Shown here: in pieces, positions 1 to 10,979 of the stretch
Position numbering within the stretch: position 1 is the stretch's first letter
Layout: each line of letters begins with the position of its first letter
Source of the DNA: Sinohyriopsis cumingii
Taxonomy: Eukaryota > Mollusca > Bivalvia > Unionida > Unionidae
Length of the DNA: 64,000 nt
Direction of reading: 5' to 3'
NCBI GenBank assembly: GCA_028554795.2
Contig: CM068829.1
Coordinates: 135,570,579 to 135,634,578 of the forward strand
Notes under the pieces: generated by a model
Database searches by the model: none
The model's input: the letters and a program-made list of their open reading frames with translations, nothing else
Told to the model about the DNA's origin: nothing
Made by a program: the position numbers and the translations under genes

Positions 1-2889
1 TGTTATATTTCCGCCGTATTATTCTGATACTAATTTGCATAAATTACTTTTAAATATGTTCTAATAATTATCAATAAACAAATATAAATGATAATATGCT
101 TAATTTTTGTAATAACCACAAACAATGAAATTCTTTTAAAAGAAATCTTGCAGGAAATGTTACATACAAAAAAACAGCCCTGCACTTGTTCGATATAACC
201 ATTGCGTCACGAACATGGGAAAGTATAAAAACGGAAGTTTACAATTCCACAGCTTAACCTTTAATAAACGATCCAAAAATAACAGTGTACATGAAGAAAT
301 TTAGAAAATATGTCCAATGTATTACAATCAATATTAGATTGGTTAGGATGCAAATATGATCGATCTTTGCATTTGAACATCTTCATGGTACTAATGCATA
401 TTATATATTGCATACAGTCAATTATTTCGTGGTAAAATATGCACACAAAGTATAATTATACATGTACGTGGTTTAGTGCATTAAACTACTTTCAAATTCG
501 AAGAGCAACTCGAGAAGATCTTTTGTCTGCAAGACAAAAAATTATCGATTATATTCAATAACAATGCAAAATATGGCCGGAATGTCAATAATAACACGTG
601 ACGTATACATCTAATTAGGTAATCCAAGCCGAAAACAAATATCTGTACAAACAAATATGTAAATGTATGCAATTTTATAACAGTTGTAACTTCTAAATAT
701 ACCCAAACAATTTCCGGTAAATATAACCTTTAATGACCTCAAGGGGGGTGGGACAGAATCGATGATACGAGCACACAAAGTATAATAAAGTAGCAGTGAT
801 ATTTTTTAAAACGCCAAGCAATATTCGCGAATCTGATACATTTTTTTAATAAAAAAACTTAGTCAAGGAGATGTGTCATTCTAATGCATGTATAAATGAC
901 AATCCAGGATGGTACTAACATATTTGAGTTAGAAATTTTGTTTGTTTAATGTTTGCTCGGACCTAATATATTTTAAATATTGTTTTTAACAATGTGTTAA
1001 GATGCGTTGTAACACAATGACAATTAAATAAGGAGTCTCGTTGATAATGCTCTTCTCAGCTGATAGGCGAAACAAAAAGAAAAGTTCACTTTAGTTAATT
1101 TATTTCTATGGATCAGCATCACGTGTTTTTCTTTCCTTTTTTCAGTTTTTATGCCTATTTCTTCTTCCTTTTTACCTGATATTATATCGATAAAAGGTCG
1201 GTTTAAGTTTGTATCTGGGACTTTGTTTAAACCCTAACAAAGCGTGGAGAAACATTTGTGTAAATTTTATTGTCTGTATTAAGCTTAGACAGAAATCCAA
1301 AATCAAATGTTCTTGAAAATATCCTGATGAAACTTCTTGTCGATGCAATATTAAAACGCTAATCCAGCAGAAGTTAAAAATAGAGAAATAATACTATTTT
1401 TGTTCTAACATCTTGTGACATCATGTACCAGGAAGAATATCCAAAGAAAACGAAGAATTATCATTTTCACGTATATATCTAATATAGTACGTCATGCTCA
1501 GTTTTCCAAAATATTGCCAGAACTATGCAAACTTTGTCCTGATTTAATTCTCCATTGCTTTAACATTATTAGTCTCCGGGAATATTATTCGTACTAAAAT
1601 GTATCATGCTGCACAACATGCTACCGAGTTCTCGGTGCTTTGCCATAATGAATATTTAGTTGTAAACTTAATAAATATAACATAACTATAATTCATTGGA
1701 GATAAATCGGACATAATAACCTTATTAGCTCAGATCAAATTTAAATATAAACAGGTAAGATGCTAACAAAGAGTAGAGTAGTGAACAAAACGCACTGATG
1801 CCTGTATACCTAAGAACAATTCAAACTGGACCCGACTGCACAAACATAAATCGTTCTAAGTTCATTCTAGAATTAGGACATTTGATTGATCTATTTTAAC
1901 TAATACTTTAATGTAAGCCAGTCTAATTGCTTGATTCCACAATTAAGTTTATGTTAGTGAACATCATCGTGCCTGCTTTCCTTAAAGATGGTTGTTACAA
2001 TGTTGTGTATACAATACTATTTACATTGACATGATGCGTAATTAGCTCGGTCGAATTTTACATACATATTACGCAAGAAGGTGGTTCTTGTTATGGTGTA
2101 GATGCAACCAAAATCTTCTGGCAAGTTCTTGTCATGTTGAACAATAAAATGCAACAATATTACAGCTATTACATTAGAAAAAGAACCAATAACGGATATC
2201 GATCACCTAATTGGCATCTGGCTATAGTCAAAAGCAAGACCAGATGGCCAAATATTGTCGGTGAGTGTGATGGATTATGTAGACGCATCTTTCAGTGTTC
2301 CTGGTCCGATATTTTAAGCAAACAATTGTTTCAAAACTTCTCTATTTTGTTTTATTTCTTCATTCATATTTGATGTCACCTCAGCTTCATATGTCCGATA
2401 TAAAAAAATCAGGATGCATTGTTATAAAGTTGGTAAAATTCGGTATAGCTTCTGTTTGAGATAAATGCTTTTCATTCTTTTTGCAGTTAAAGGTATAGTA
2501 AATTTTAGCCTTTTTTGCTGCATATCACCAAACTATATTGAGTGTTTCTTGAGAAAGGTTGTTTCAAGGGTCTTTGCTAGTAAGAGTGACATTATATGAT
2601 GAAGAATATGAATCGTTTATACCAATTTCAAGCTCTTTATATGAATATGCTTTCGGTAGATTTAGTCACTTTCTGTTTTGCGCTTTTCTCAGAAGATCCT
2701 TCTTAATTTTTATTTAATTTTGTGTTACCTTATTCGATGGCGGATCAGCAAAAGTTGTAGAAATGTAAAAGGTATTTATGCAAGACATCTTACAAACAAA
2801 TGTATTCGAATTCTATTTCGTATTTTATTTATAGAAGAGATAATTTTAGATTGTCTAAGATTTAATCATTGAATATACAGAATATATAA
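1..2889. other. AT-rich non-coding stretch
   Basis: No exon, RNA gene or repeat that I recognise. Open frames are short (80 codons or fewer), lack recognisable domains and have AT-driven composition. It ends at the 3-bp target site (TAA, 2887-2889) of the transposon that follows. Confidence 0.6.
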
Positions 2890-2943
2890 CACTGGTCAAC
2901 AGTGAAATCATTACTGACTTGAAAAGGCCCTAATCTGTAGTAT

Positions 2944-3004
2944 TTTGGTGTGCCGAACACGAATATAACCGTGAAAAATTTGTATTGGCTCTCGTTTTGA
3001 AGAT
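2944..3004. repeat. Left subterminal inverted repeat of transposon copy 1
   Basis: This stretch matches the reverse complement of about 5165-5228 near the right end over roughly 60 bp with scattered mismatches. Shared blocks are GAACACGAATAT and TTGGCTCT. Each arm lies about 55-65 bp inside its terminus. Subterminal repeats of this kind are transposase binding regions in CACTA-type elements. The same pairs occur in copies 2 and 3. Confidence 0.75.
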
Positions 3005-3120
3005 ATTCATATACCTCATTTTCTATGTTTCACTGTGTAAATTTCTCCAGTAGGACTGCAGCAACATCCGGAATAATGATGTAACATTGCATAATACCAT
3101 CATGCTCACATCATCCACAG

Positions 3121-3150
3121 TTGATTGCATCATTTTCTGATGCAATGCAA
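3121..3150. repeat. Short hairpin upstream of the transposon promoter
   Basis: The arms ATTGCATCA and TGATGCAAT flank a 5-nt TTTTC loop, giving a 9-bp perfect stem. It lies just upstream of the duplicated promoter block and is present in all three copies. Function unknown. Confidence 0.55.
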
Positions 3151-3151
3151 T

Positions 3152-3270
3152 ACTAATGCCATGCGGCTGCTGAAGTAAGTTGACGTCAGCAGTGTACTAT
3201 ACATGTGTAGGCCTATTATACTAATGCCAGGCGGCTGCTGAAGCTGACGTAAGCAGTGTACTATATAAAG
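3152..3270 (+). promoter_or_regulatory. Transposon promoter: duplicated CRE-like block and TATA box
   Basis: A block of about 46-50 bp occurs twice in direct orientation (3152-3201 and 3220-3265). Both copies contain GGCTGCTGAAG and a TGACGT core: TGACGTCA, a perfect CRE/ATF palindrome, in the first, and TGACGTAA in the second. The second block runs directly into TATATAAAG (3262-3270), a good TATA box about 115 nt before the ATG at 3384. This suggests RNA polymerase II transcription starting near 3290-3300. The structure is visible in the sequence; its activity is inferred. Confidence 0.6.
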
Positions 3271-3383
3271 CCCAATCAGATAGGTTCAGCATTTAAAATA
3301 TTTTAGACGTTGTGCGAGACAGTTCAAGCTACTGTTACATAAAACTTATTATTTTATCCATTTACGTACAATAAAGAACAGTA

Positions 3384-5072
3384 ATGCCTCGAAAGTGTGT
3401 TAATACCGCGGACAATTTTTGCTATATTTGTGGGGAAGTGACATTTGCCAACCAGAAGAAAAGTATCAATTCTCAAGTGAAGAAGGCATATCATCTTTAC
3501 TTCGGATGCAAGGTTGGTGACCAAGACAAGCCTTGGGCTCCGCATATATGCTGTGCTACATGTACAACACAGCTTTCACAGTGGTTGAATTGCAAAAGGT
3601 CATCAATGCCGTTTGCAGTCCCAATGGTGTGGAGAGAGCCAAGCAACCACCTAAATGACTGTTACTTCTGCTTGGTTCCTCCTCTTTCCGGCGGAATAAC
3701 GAAGCGAAAGAAGTCGAGAATAGTCTACCCAAACATTCCGTCTGCATTGAGACCAGTTCCACATGGTGAGGGACTTCCTATTCCAGAACCTCCAGCAGAA
3801 TATTCTCTTGATTCATCTGACGAAGACAAAGGTGAGTCGACCTGTTCTTCTCCTGGTCCATCAGCATGCAGTGATCCAGATTTTCACTGTGGTGCATCAT
3901 CAACCCCACACAGAATAACACAGGAAGAACTAAATGACCTGATTCGTGATTTGGACTTATCAAAGAACAAGGCAGAATTGCTAGGATCAAGACTCCAACA
4001 ATGGAATCTTCTAGAAGAAGATGTCACAATTACTGCATATCGAAAGCGCCACCAGCAATTGGAGCCTTTCTTCAGAAAGGAAAGTAATCTGATATTCTGT
4101 TCCGATATTGAGGGCCTCATGAATGCTTTAAAAATCACTCATGACCCACAAGAATGGAGACTATTTGTGGACTCTTCGAAACTGAGTCTCAAGGCTGTGC
4201 TTTTGCACAATGGAAACATTCTTCCATCTATTCCAGTAGCGTATGCTGTCCACATGAAAGAGACATACGATAACTTAAGGCAGCTACTGAATTCCATTGA
4301 GTATAACAAGTACAGCTGGCACCTCTGTGGTGATTTGAAGGTAGTTGCCCTTTTAATGGGACTGCAGCAAGGATATACAAAATACATGTGTTTCTTATGC
4401 GAGTGGGATAGCCGAGCAAGGGAAATGCACTACATGAGGAAGGAATGGACTCACAGGCAGAATGTAGCCATTGGAGAGAAGAATATCCAACACCCAGCTC
4501 TGGTTGAGGCTCAGAAAATCTTGCTACCACCCCTTCACATCAAACTAGGTTTGATGAAGAACTTCGTGAAAGCCATTGACCGAACTTTGCCAGCATTCCG
4601 ATACCTGCATGAAAAATTCCCTCGACTCAGCGAAGCAAAGATTAAAGAGGGAGTTTTTGTGGGTCCTCAGATTCGAGAGCTTTTCAAAGATGACCGGTTC
4701 AACAACTTGCTGGAAGGTGACGCGAAACAAGCATGGAATGCTTTTCGCCTAGTTTCTACAAACTTCCTCGGAAATGTTAGGGCAGAAAACTATAAGGAAC
4801 TAGTAGAAGACATGTTGATGAAGTATAAGAAACTTGGCTGCAATATGTCTCTAAAGATTCACTTCCTTCATTCCCATTTGGATTTCTTTCCTAGCAACTG
4901 TGGTATTGTTAGTGATGAACACGGCGAACGTTTTCATCAAGATATCGCAACAATGGAACAAAGATACCAGGGAAAATGGTCCACTACAATGCTGGCTGAC
5001 TACTGCTGGACACTCCTCAGAGATGCTCCCGAACAGCTGTACAAGAGACAGGCGAAGAAATCTAAGATGTAG
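3384..5072 (+). CDS. Putative transposase of the CACTG element, 562 aa, intact
   Basis: An uninterrupted 562-codon frame that starts at the first ATG after the TATA box and ends 218 bp before the right terminus. The N-terminal region (about 5-96) is rich in Cys and His: C5, C13, C16, H37, C42, H54, C56/C57, C60 and a C93-x2-C96 pair. This suggests a zinc-binding DNA-recognition module. Residues 100-180 form a low-complexity acidic, Pro/Ser-rich linker, followed by a helical segment (180-235). Candidate catalytic residues are D263 in FVDSSK, D317 in CGDLK and an acidic residue at E512 or E515 in DEHGER. C336-x2-C339 follows D317 by 19 residues, and H493-x4-H498 precedes the last acidic residue. 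Among RNase H-fold transposases this C(2)C plus H(4)H arrangement is known from Transib/RAG1 and CMC proteins. I recognise the protein as a family repeated across invertebrate genomes under 'uncharacterized' labels. The transposase function is inferred from the element's structure and from this motif layout. Confidence 0.75.
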   Translation: MPRKCVNTADNFCYICGEVTFANQKKSINSQVKKAYHLYFGCKVGDQDKPWAPHICCATCTTQLSQWLNCKRSSMPFAVPMVWREPSNHLNDCYFCLVPPLSGGITKRKKSRIVYPNIPSALRPVPHGEGLPIPEPPAEYSLDSSDEDKGESTCSSPGPSACSDPDFHCGASSTPHRITQEELNDLIRDLDLSKNKAELLGSRLQQWNLLEEDVTITAYRKRHQQLEPFFRKESNLIFCSDIEGLMNALKITHDPQEWRLFVDSSKLSLKAVLLHNGNILPSIPVAYAVHMKETYDNLRQLLNSIEYNKYSWHLCGDLKVVALLMGLQQGYTKYMCFLCEWDSRAREMHYMRKEWTHRQNVAIGEKNIQHPALVEAQKILLPPLHIKLGLMKNFVKAIDRTLPAFRYLHEKFPRLSEAKIKEGVFVGPQIRELFKDDRFNNLLEGDAKQAWNAFRLVSTNFLGNVRAENYKELVEDMLMKYKKLGCNMSLKIHFLHSHLDFFPSNCGIVSDEHGERFHQDIATMEQRYQGKWSTTMLADYCWTLLRDAPEQLYKRQAKKSKM

Positions 5073-5164
5073 TCAATGACTTGATTTTTTTATAGGTAGG
5101 CTATTACAGTTGACCTTTTACTATTGGAATGCATTTCGTTATGTAAACATTAATTTCTTGCAGA

Positions 5165-5228
5165 TTACAAAAAAACTAGAGCCAATTTTGCAATTTGACT
5201 GTCATATTCGTGTTCAGCACATAAAAAT
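5165..5228. repeat. Right subterminal inverted repeat of transposon copy 1
   Basis: Reverse-complement partner of 2944-3004 (see that entry). It ends about 60 bp before the right terminus at 5290. Confidence 0.75.
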
Positions 5229-5514
5229 TGATAAGAATTGACTAATTTTATTTCAGTAACATGACTTTTGTAAAAATTTGTTGTCCAGTGTAATCTAAGT
5301 CAAATCTTCCATCACCGTCAACTATAGTTAAAATACATCTCACACGCTACTAATCTAAGGTATACCATCTAAAATTGTTTGCTTCAGAGTATTCTGTTTA
5401 ACTCCAGATAATTCACTTATCCAACCAAGTGAGACTCATAGATGGATAGTAAAGGTACTTTTTACTGTAATTAATACGATATCATTGGACACACAGAACA
5501 ATTAACATTTTCAG

Positions 5515-5654
5515 TGGTTCTAAGCTGGTTCATAAAGAAGAGTGCAAAGCGACGAGTTCATCTGAGCAAGCGTGCATCTTTACCATGGAATACGACCCAG
5601 TATGTGGTACTGACTGTCACACATATGGAAATGAGTGCACTCTCTTAAGTTCAA
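5515..5654 (+). CDS. Kazal-type domain exon (serine protease inhibitor-like gene)
   Basis: A candidate exon between a pyrimidine-rich TTTTCAG acceptor (AG at 5513-5514) and a GTAAGC donor at 5655. In the open frame it encodes a Cys-rich segment ending in [15 protein letters not shown], the core Kazal signature (PVCGTDG-TYxNxC), with a Cys in place of the usual Gly after GTD. Kazal domains are secreted protease-inhibitor or follistatin-like modules. The exon enters with one nucleotide completing a codon and leaves with one nucleotide over. That does not match the entry phase of the next candidate exon (5918), so an exon between them may be missing or the gene may be damaged. The transposon at 2890-5290 lies about 220 bp upstream. 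Confidence 0.6.
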
Positions 5655-5917
5655 GTAAGCTAAATATTTTTTAAATCATACGCATGATTTCGATTTATAA
5701 GTTTTGAATGCATAAAACTAGAATTTACACAGAAAATACAATCAATCAATATTAGCTAAACTTCCCATGCTAAAATGAGCTGATATTTTTGTGCAGCTTA
5801 TTTGTTCCTGTCATAGACAACATGTGTAAACCTTCTGCCGACATTTGCACAAAATGTACCTGAGACAAGTGATGTTAAGTTATGTGTTCATAATGTATTG
5901 TTGAACGTTCATTTCAG

Positions 5918-6055
5918 ACGTTTTTCAATGGTCCACACGGAGCAGTGCAATGAAAAGAGTGCTGCTGAGAATGACTATGTATGTCCTTACAACGAAGAAA
6001 CCATGTGCGCCAAGTACAAAAACGCCTATGGCAACACGTGTGACATGAACTGCAG
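5918..6055 (+). CDS. Second Kazal-like Cys-rich exon
   Basis: Begins after an ATTTCAG acceptor and ends at a GTAATG donor (6056). In one frame it encodes VCPYNEETMC followed by AYGNTCDMNC. The spacing mirrors the Kazal core (C-P-x-x-x-x-x-M-C ... Y-x-N-x-C-x-x-x-C). It exits with two nucleotides of a codon, which fits the entry phase of the candidate exon at 8637. Assignment rests on Cys spacing and splice sites only. Confidence 0.5.
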
Positions 6056-6840
6056 GTAATGGTTGAGTCACAAAGAGACACCTTCTTGTTCTCAACAACA
6101 GTTGTTGAAACAAAACTCCATCCCTGTTGTCTTAGATGTTTGTTTATTTAAAGGCGTACATTTAGCTAGTAGATGTTTGAAGTTTCGATGTTTTATTGTA
6201 TATTATTTCGATTGTGCTAAATAATTTTAGATGTATTTCAAATGTTGAATATATCCCTTTTTTATATTCTCTTAATGCTATGTTTTCGTTCTCTTCAGCA
6301 ATTTCCATTTTTTCCATAAAATATATATCCCTTCTTCTATATTCTCTAAAGTTGTTAAGCTCCAGGTCAAACATCCAAAATTAAATATGATGCATGTACT
6401 TGAAATCCATAGTCAAACACAACCATGCTATTACGATTTAGATAGAAATAAATTTACGTAGATAATGAAAGTTCTTTCGTTTATTTATTTTCATCTTCTA
6501 ACTAAAATAAAAAAGTGGAAAAATGTGGGCTCTAAGACTGAGTTCGTGCTTCGACAGTTTCGAGAACAAAGAACAAACTTTCTCAAATATTTTGTTAGAA
6601 CAAAATTGCATTAAGTCTTCACTAAAGCTTTTATTGTTGTCCTCCTAACTTGCATCAGATCGAGTCTGCATCTTATGCCATCTCACCGTGCCAGTCCCTG
6701 ATCCATCTCTCTTTCCAAACAAGGGAGATCACCTTATGATAAATAGAGCCCAAGTCATGCATAACATCCATGTAAACATAACATCTTCATTTTGTTTGGT
6801 AATGGCATGATGTTTGTTTGTAATCTTGTAGTTTTATATG
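6056..6840. other. Intron-like AT-rich stretch
   Basis: No recognisable coding exon or repeat. It is probably intron sequence of the Kazal-type gene, between exons 5918-6055 and 8637-8722. Confidence 0.45.
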
Positions 6841-6844
6841 TTTT

Positions 6845-6930
6845 ACGTGTTATTGTAAAGCGCTTAGAGCCTCTAAGGATTAGGCGCTTTACTTGTCCAT
6901 ATTATTATTATTAATATCATTATTGTTATT
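6845..6930 (+). repeat. Retroposon 3' tail (AAAGCGCTTAGAG type)
   Basis: Contains TTGTAAAGCGCTTAGAGCC, then TTAGGCGCTTTA, and ends in ATTATTATTATTA. This layout (paired AAGCGCT boxes, then an ATT-repeat tail) is a familiar 3' end shared by LINEs and SINEs in many invertebrates. Only the tail is visible here; it is probably a 5'-truncated insertion. Confidence 0.5.
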
Positions 6931-7405
6931 ATTTAAACATTAGGTCAATCCAAATATTCTTTTCCTTCTGAAACACCAATATTATTTCATATATGTGCGA
7001 AGAGAAGAACCAATCTGAAGAAAATGTTTTGTATTTCGTGACTTTGTCAACCCAGACAACAACATGCAAAGCTTGAACTGACATTTTGAACAACGATGGT
7101 ACATTAAAAACGGGATCTGCGGAATATTCTCCTGTTCAGACTCAGGCTCTACATTATTTTATATTGTATAATTTTGAGTTTGTTGAATGTCTATGGGCAA
7201 GTCGCTTATATCGATCAAATTTTTTATTATGTTTTTATACTGAGGTTTGTGAACAAATTCCAATTGTAGACTTTTTAATATTTCGTTTTATTTGCAAATC
7301 TGCAGAAGGAAGGTAATTTTGATATTTTTCATGTAATTATCCCACTCGTCACTTAACGCCTTAACTCTGTGCGATAAAGCCCAAACCGTCAATAGTTGCT
7401 GGATG

Positions 7406-7407
7406 AT

Positions 7408-7472
<65 letters not shown>

Positions 7473-7510
7473 TTTTTATTTATATTTATTTATTTGTTAT
7501 TTATTTATTA
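7406..7510. repeat. (TTTA)n microsatellite
   Basis: About 25 units of TTTA with interruptions (TTTTTA, TATA) toward the right. The open frame across it is a repeat artefact. Confidence 0.95.
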
Positions 7511-7823
7511 TGTAGATCGTCCCTCAGACTATCAAAAAATTGCGCCACTGAATTGCATATCACAGAGCTATTTCCATACAAATCACATGCAACGTTACAG
7601 ACAGCTTCAATATCAATTGTGCATGGTTGATCAGTTGTAAACGTCAATAGATTGTCTGCAGCAATGTAACGTGCCTCTTCTGGTCAACAAAAACAATGGT
7701 TCCTTTAGGAAAATACTAAATGCATGATAGCAACTAAAACGAGTCCTCTGTACTAAAATGTGATAAAAGATTACAAGAAAATGATAATCGTTTGAGATGG
7801 TTAACTTCATTCTTAATTACACT

Positions 7824-8112
7824 CAGTGTTGAATTAAACCCTGTGGGGCCCTTAGGCAGTCAAAATCTTGCCCCCCCCCCCTCGCAAATTATCTCCATAT
7901 ATGCTTCTAACTTTGCCAAACAACAATTTTAGTAAACCAATTTGGTTACACAAAACAAATATTAACAGTTATTAATGGCATTAATGTTATTAAACAAATT
8001 AACATTTTATGTTATTAACGAAAAATTATTAAATATTATTTTAATCCGTTGTCACGGGGCCTCTAAGGCTTGGGGCCCATAGGCAGATGCCTACCTTGCC
8101 TATTTGGCACTG
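7824..8112. mobile_element. hAT-type MITE or degraded hAT element
   Basis: About 289 bp from CAGTG (left) to CACTG (right), with GGGGCCC blocks near both ends and a poly-C tract at about 7870. It is flanked by ATTACACT (7816-7823) and CTTACACT (8113-8120), an 8-bp target duplication with one mismatch. The 8-bp duplication and CAGTG/CACTG termini fit hAT. No transposase coding is seen. Confidence 0.55.
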
Positions 8113-8342
8113 CTTACACTCGTCATTACCTTGAGTAGAACTGTCTAATGTATCTTACATGTAATGCTTTATTTATATGTAAGCTGTTATTCTTCTAATA
8201 ACAACTATTGTAACAACTGCTGAGGGTTTATCAGTTATCTTTTCATAGGTTCCATTTGCAGTTGCTATGTACCATTCCTGTTTCTTATCTTGAAATTCTT
8301 TGGAAAACTAGTTATTTTATAAAATTATTTTCTTCTACGAAT

Positions 8343-8371
8343 CACACACACACACATACACACACACACAT
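8343..8371. repeat. (CA)n microsatellite
   Basis: A short CA tract with one TACA interruption. Confidence 0.9.
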
Positions 8372-8636
8372 ATTTTAGATGTGACTTGTTCATTTTGTAC
8401 TGTTTAACCGAAACATGGCTGAGGTGGCTGAGATTGATGAAGATTTTAAAAGGAATGGGTGTGAATGTCATTAAGATTAAATTACATATGAATACGATTG
8501 CACTCAATCATTCGAAAATATTGAAATACATTTAGACGTAATCTATCAGCAGATTGTTAACCAACTCTAGAACAACCTCGATCTACAAATGTTAATGCTC
8601 AAAGAAGTGACAGTATATTTTTCCCGTTTTTAACAG

Positions 8637-8722
8637 TTGCAATGTTAGTAATGAATTTTTCAACACATATGATACAACGGCGTTCAGAGGCAGAGATGGT
8701 GAAATTTATATAATATCTGAAG
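8637..8722 (+). CDS. Candidate exon continuing the Kazal-like gene
   Basis: Lies between a TTTTTAACAG acceptor and a GAAG|GTAGGT donor. It is open in the frame joining the exon at 5918-6055 (two nucleotides plus one restore a Ser codon). It encodes CNVSNEFFNTYDTTAFRG and a short hydrophobic end. The phase match with the previous exon and the strong splice sites are the support. I do not recognise the domain. Confidence 0.4.
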
Positions 8723-10979
8723 GTAGGTATTCCCGTATTAATTTCCTTATTTTATTCTGAGATTTGAAAGAGTTTCTTTTTAAAACAATGTCACTGTTAC
8801 AATGTGCTGACGCTACTAGCTGCTTAGCAATCAATGTAGCAATGATGTTAAAAATGTAGGTATAAAACGTAAGTACTTTTTTCACTTTACATCGGTAAAT
8901 AATGAGTTGGAAATAATTTTTAAAAATCAAAATGTAGATATCTAGTTTAACCATAGGTTATCATCAGACAAACAAAACAATTTACAGAGATTACAACAAT
9001 AGACTCGATTGGGTCCTTTAATGAAGGACAAGGATAGACTACAGTGAATGGCTACGGCTGAATAATTCAATGAGGGAATTATTACACAGGGGGAAAAGAG
9101 AACTTGTATATTCAAATGCTGTAAAAATTGTCAAATAAAAATCGAGGTTTTGAAAATTCAATTTGATGCGTGAGAAAACTGACAGAAGAGTTAGAAAACG
9201 ACTCCAACCAGAGTCAAAATGTAGAAATCTACCCAATGCACTATCCAGAATTTTACAATGTCGTCTGGGAATTCTAGTATTTATTTATTTTATAGAAAAA
9301 GTTAATGGTCTTGCTTTTAAATAATGACAGTGGTCTAGAGACTAAAGGTTGCATTTGTTCTTTTTTAAATGAGTGCACTGAAAATGCTCGTGTTCAGGGA
9401 TTAGCGCACATTATTTTTTTTATTTAAAAAAATTAAAGTGGTGAAGAAATGTCATATACAGAGTTGGTGCAACAATTGAAAAGCGGTAATTAGATTCTGT
9501 CAATGGGTCATTATTTACTTTTATTTATTAGAACAAAAGAACAAATTTATTTAAAATTTATAAGAGGTCCAGGTTTCTTGAAATGCCTACTACTTGATAG
9601 CAATGTATATGCTTGTTATCGTTTGAATGAAAAATGAATCCATATATAATAATTTTGATCCATTTTCAATTGAGCATGTTATTGACAACGTTAAAGGAAC
9701 TTGAAATGTGGGTCACAAAGAAAAGGAACAAAAACATTTTCGTATCATATTGTTGTAACCTTTATTATTATGTATAATGTAATGTGCGTAATAGTATGAT
9801 GTACAATATATTAAGATAAAGCCTTCTGATTAGGGCACACAAGCATGAAAATCAGGTCGAGTTGACCTAAGGCTAATATGTTGGTGTGATATTGATGAAA
9901 GAGATACAGATAACCTATGATGAATAAATTCATGCTACAGAAACAGACGCTGAATGAAAACAATAAAAATCGATTTATGTACATCGTAAACATGCACATG
10001 TACATCCACCGTAACAATAAAATAACTTAGTTATACAGGTAGATACGTTTACAACGTTCGAAAGTTGAGAGAGAAAAATACTTTCAAGAAAAGTACAAAA
10101 TGTGATTGGCCAAAAATAAATTTTATCATAATTTATGTCACAGCGATCTAGTTTTCATTTGGAAATGGAATGATCATCAAAGTAAAGGGTTTCTACTAAA
10201 ACAAATGTCAAAAGAATGTGTTATATAAAAAACAGGGCACTGTGACCTTATTTGGCATAGTTGTGCCATAATGCTTGAGGGGTATCATATATTTAGCTAT
10301 GGCACAAGGTACATTTATTAAGGTTGCACATCAATAGAAAGTATTACTGCGGTTTTCTTTATGACTTATGTATATATAGAGTATATATTTTAAATGGAAA
10401 TAATCAGAGTGAACTTTGATCAACGTCGGATTCACTTGTAAACAGTGATGTTTGTTTTACAAATATTTTTTCAGAAAATAAATGCATTGATACGTGTACG
10501 AACAAATCTACAAACTATGAAAGACAATACATACTGCTTCCTCCTGTAATAGGTCGCACAGAAGTACAGTTACAGCTAAATCTGTGTATCTAGCATCATA
10601 TAAAAACGAGGTTCGTTCTATTTTTCTTATTTTGTTCTTTTTTTCTTCTTCAAATTATATGGTACATGACATGGATTGAGGTGTTCCAATATGCGATAGG
10701 TTTGAAACATACAAAACGGACGAAACACGCCATGACGAAATCCTTGGTAAGGTCACAGCGTCAAAAGTTACAGAATTTCACACAGGAGCTTATTCATATG
10801 TATCGCACACTATCCGGACCCACCCGTGGGGCCCGTTCAGGCGAATATCAAGGTAGCTTAACTATTTTTAGCGTTGACAGGACATACTTTTTTTCTTGTA
10901 AATGTTACGAAAACTTACTGTATGAAACGTTCATGTCGTTTCATTCACGTTTATAGTGGGGAGATTTTGTGGGCGTGTC
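8723..10979. other. AT-rich non-coding stretch
   Basis: No exon, RNA gene or repeat family that I recognise. It ends at the 8-bp target duplication of the next MITE. Confidence 0.5.

Larger units (their letters stand above)
2890..5290 (+). mobile_element. CACTG-terminus DNA transposon, copy 1 (intact)
   Basis: A 2401-bp element bounded by CACTGGTCAACA on the left and TGTTGTCCAGTG on the right (12-bp terminal inverted repeats, one mismatch). It is flanked by TAA at 2887-2889 and 5291-5293, a 3-bp target duplication. It carries a single gene at 3384-5072. Two further copies (26076-28474 and 38590-40988) are nearly identical base for base but sit in unrelated flanks with their own TTA duplications, so this is transposition and not segmental duplication. 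CACTR termini with 3-bp duplications are typical of the CMC/EnSpm (CACTA) group; TWA duplications also occur in PIF/Harbinger. The protein does not look like a Harbinger transposase to me. The superfamily assignment is an inference. Confidence 0.9.

Noticed and set aside
3778-4730. Several minus-strand frames of 60-100 codons inside the transposon gene
   Set aside because: They recur in all three copies only because the DNA is identical. They are shadows of the plus-strand gene.
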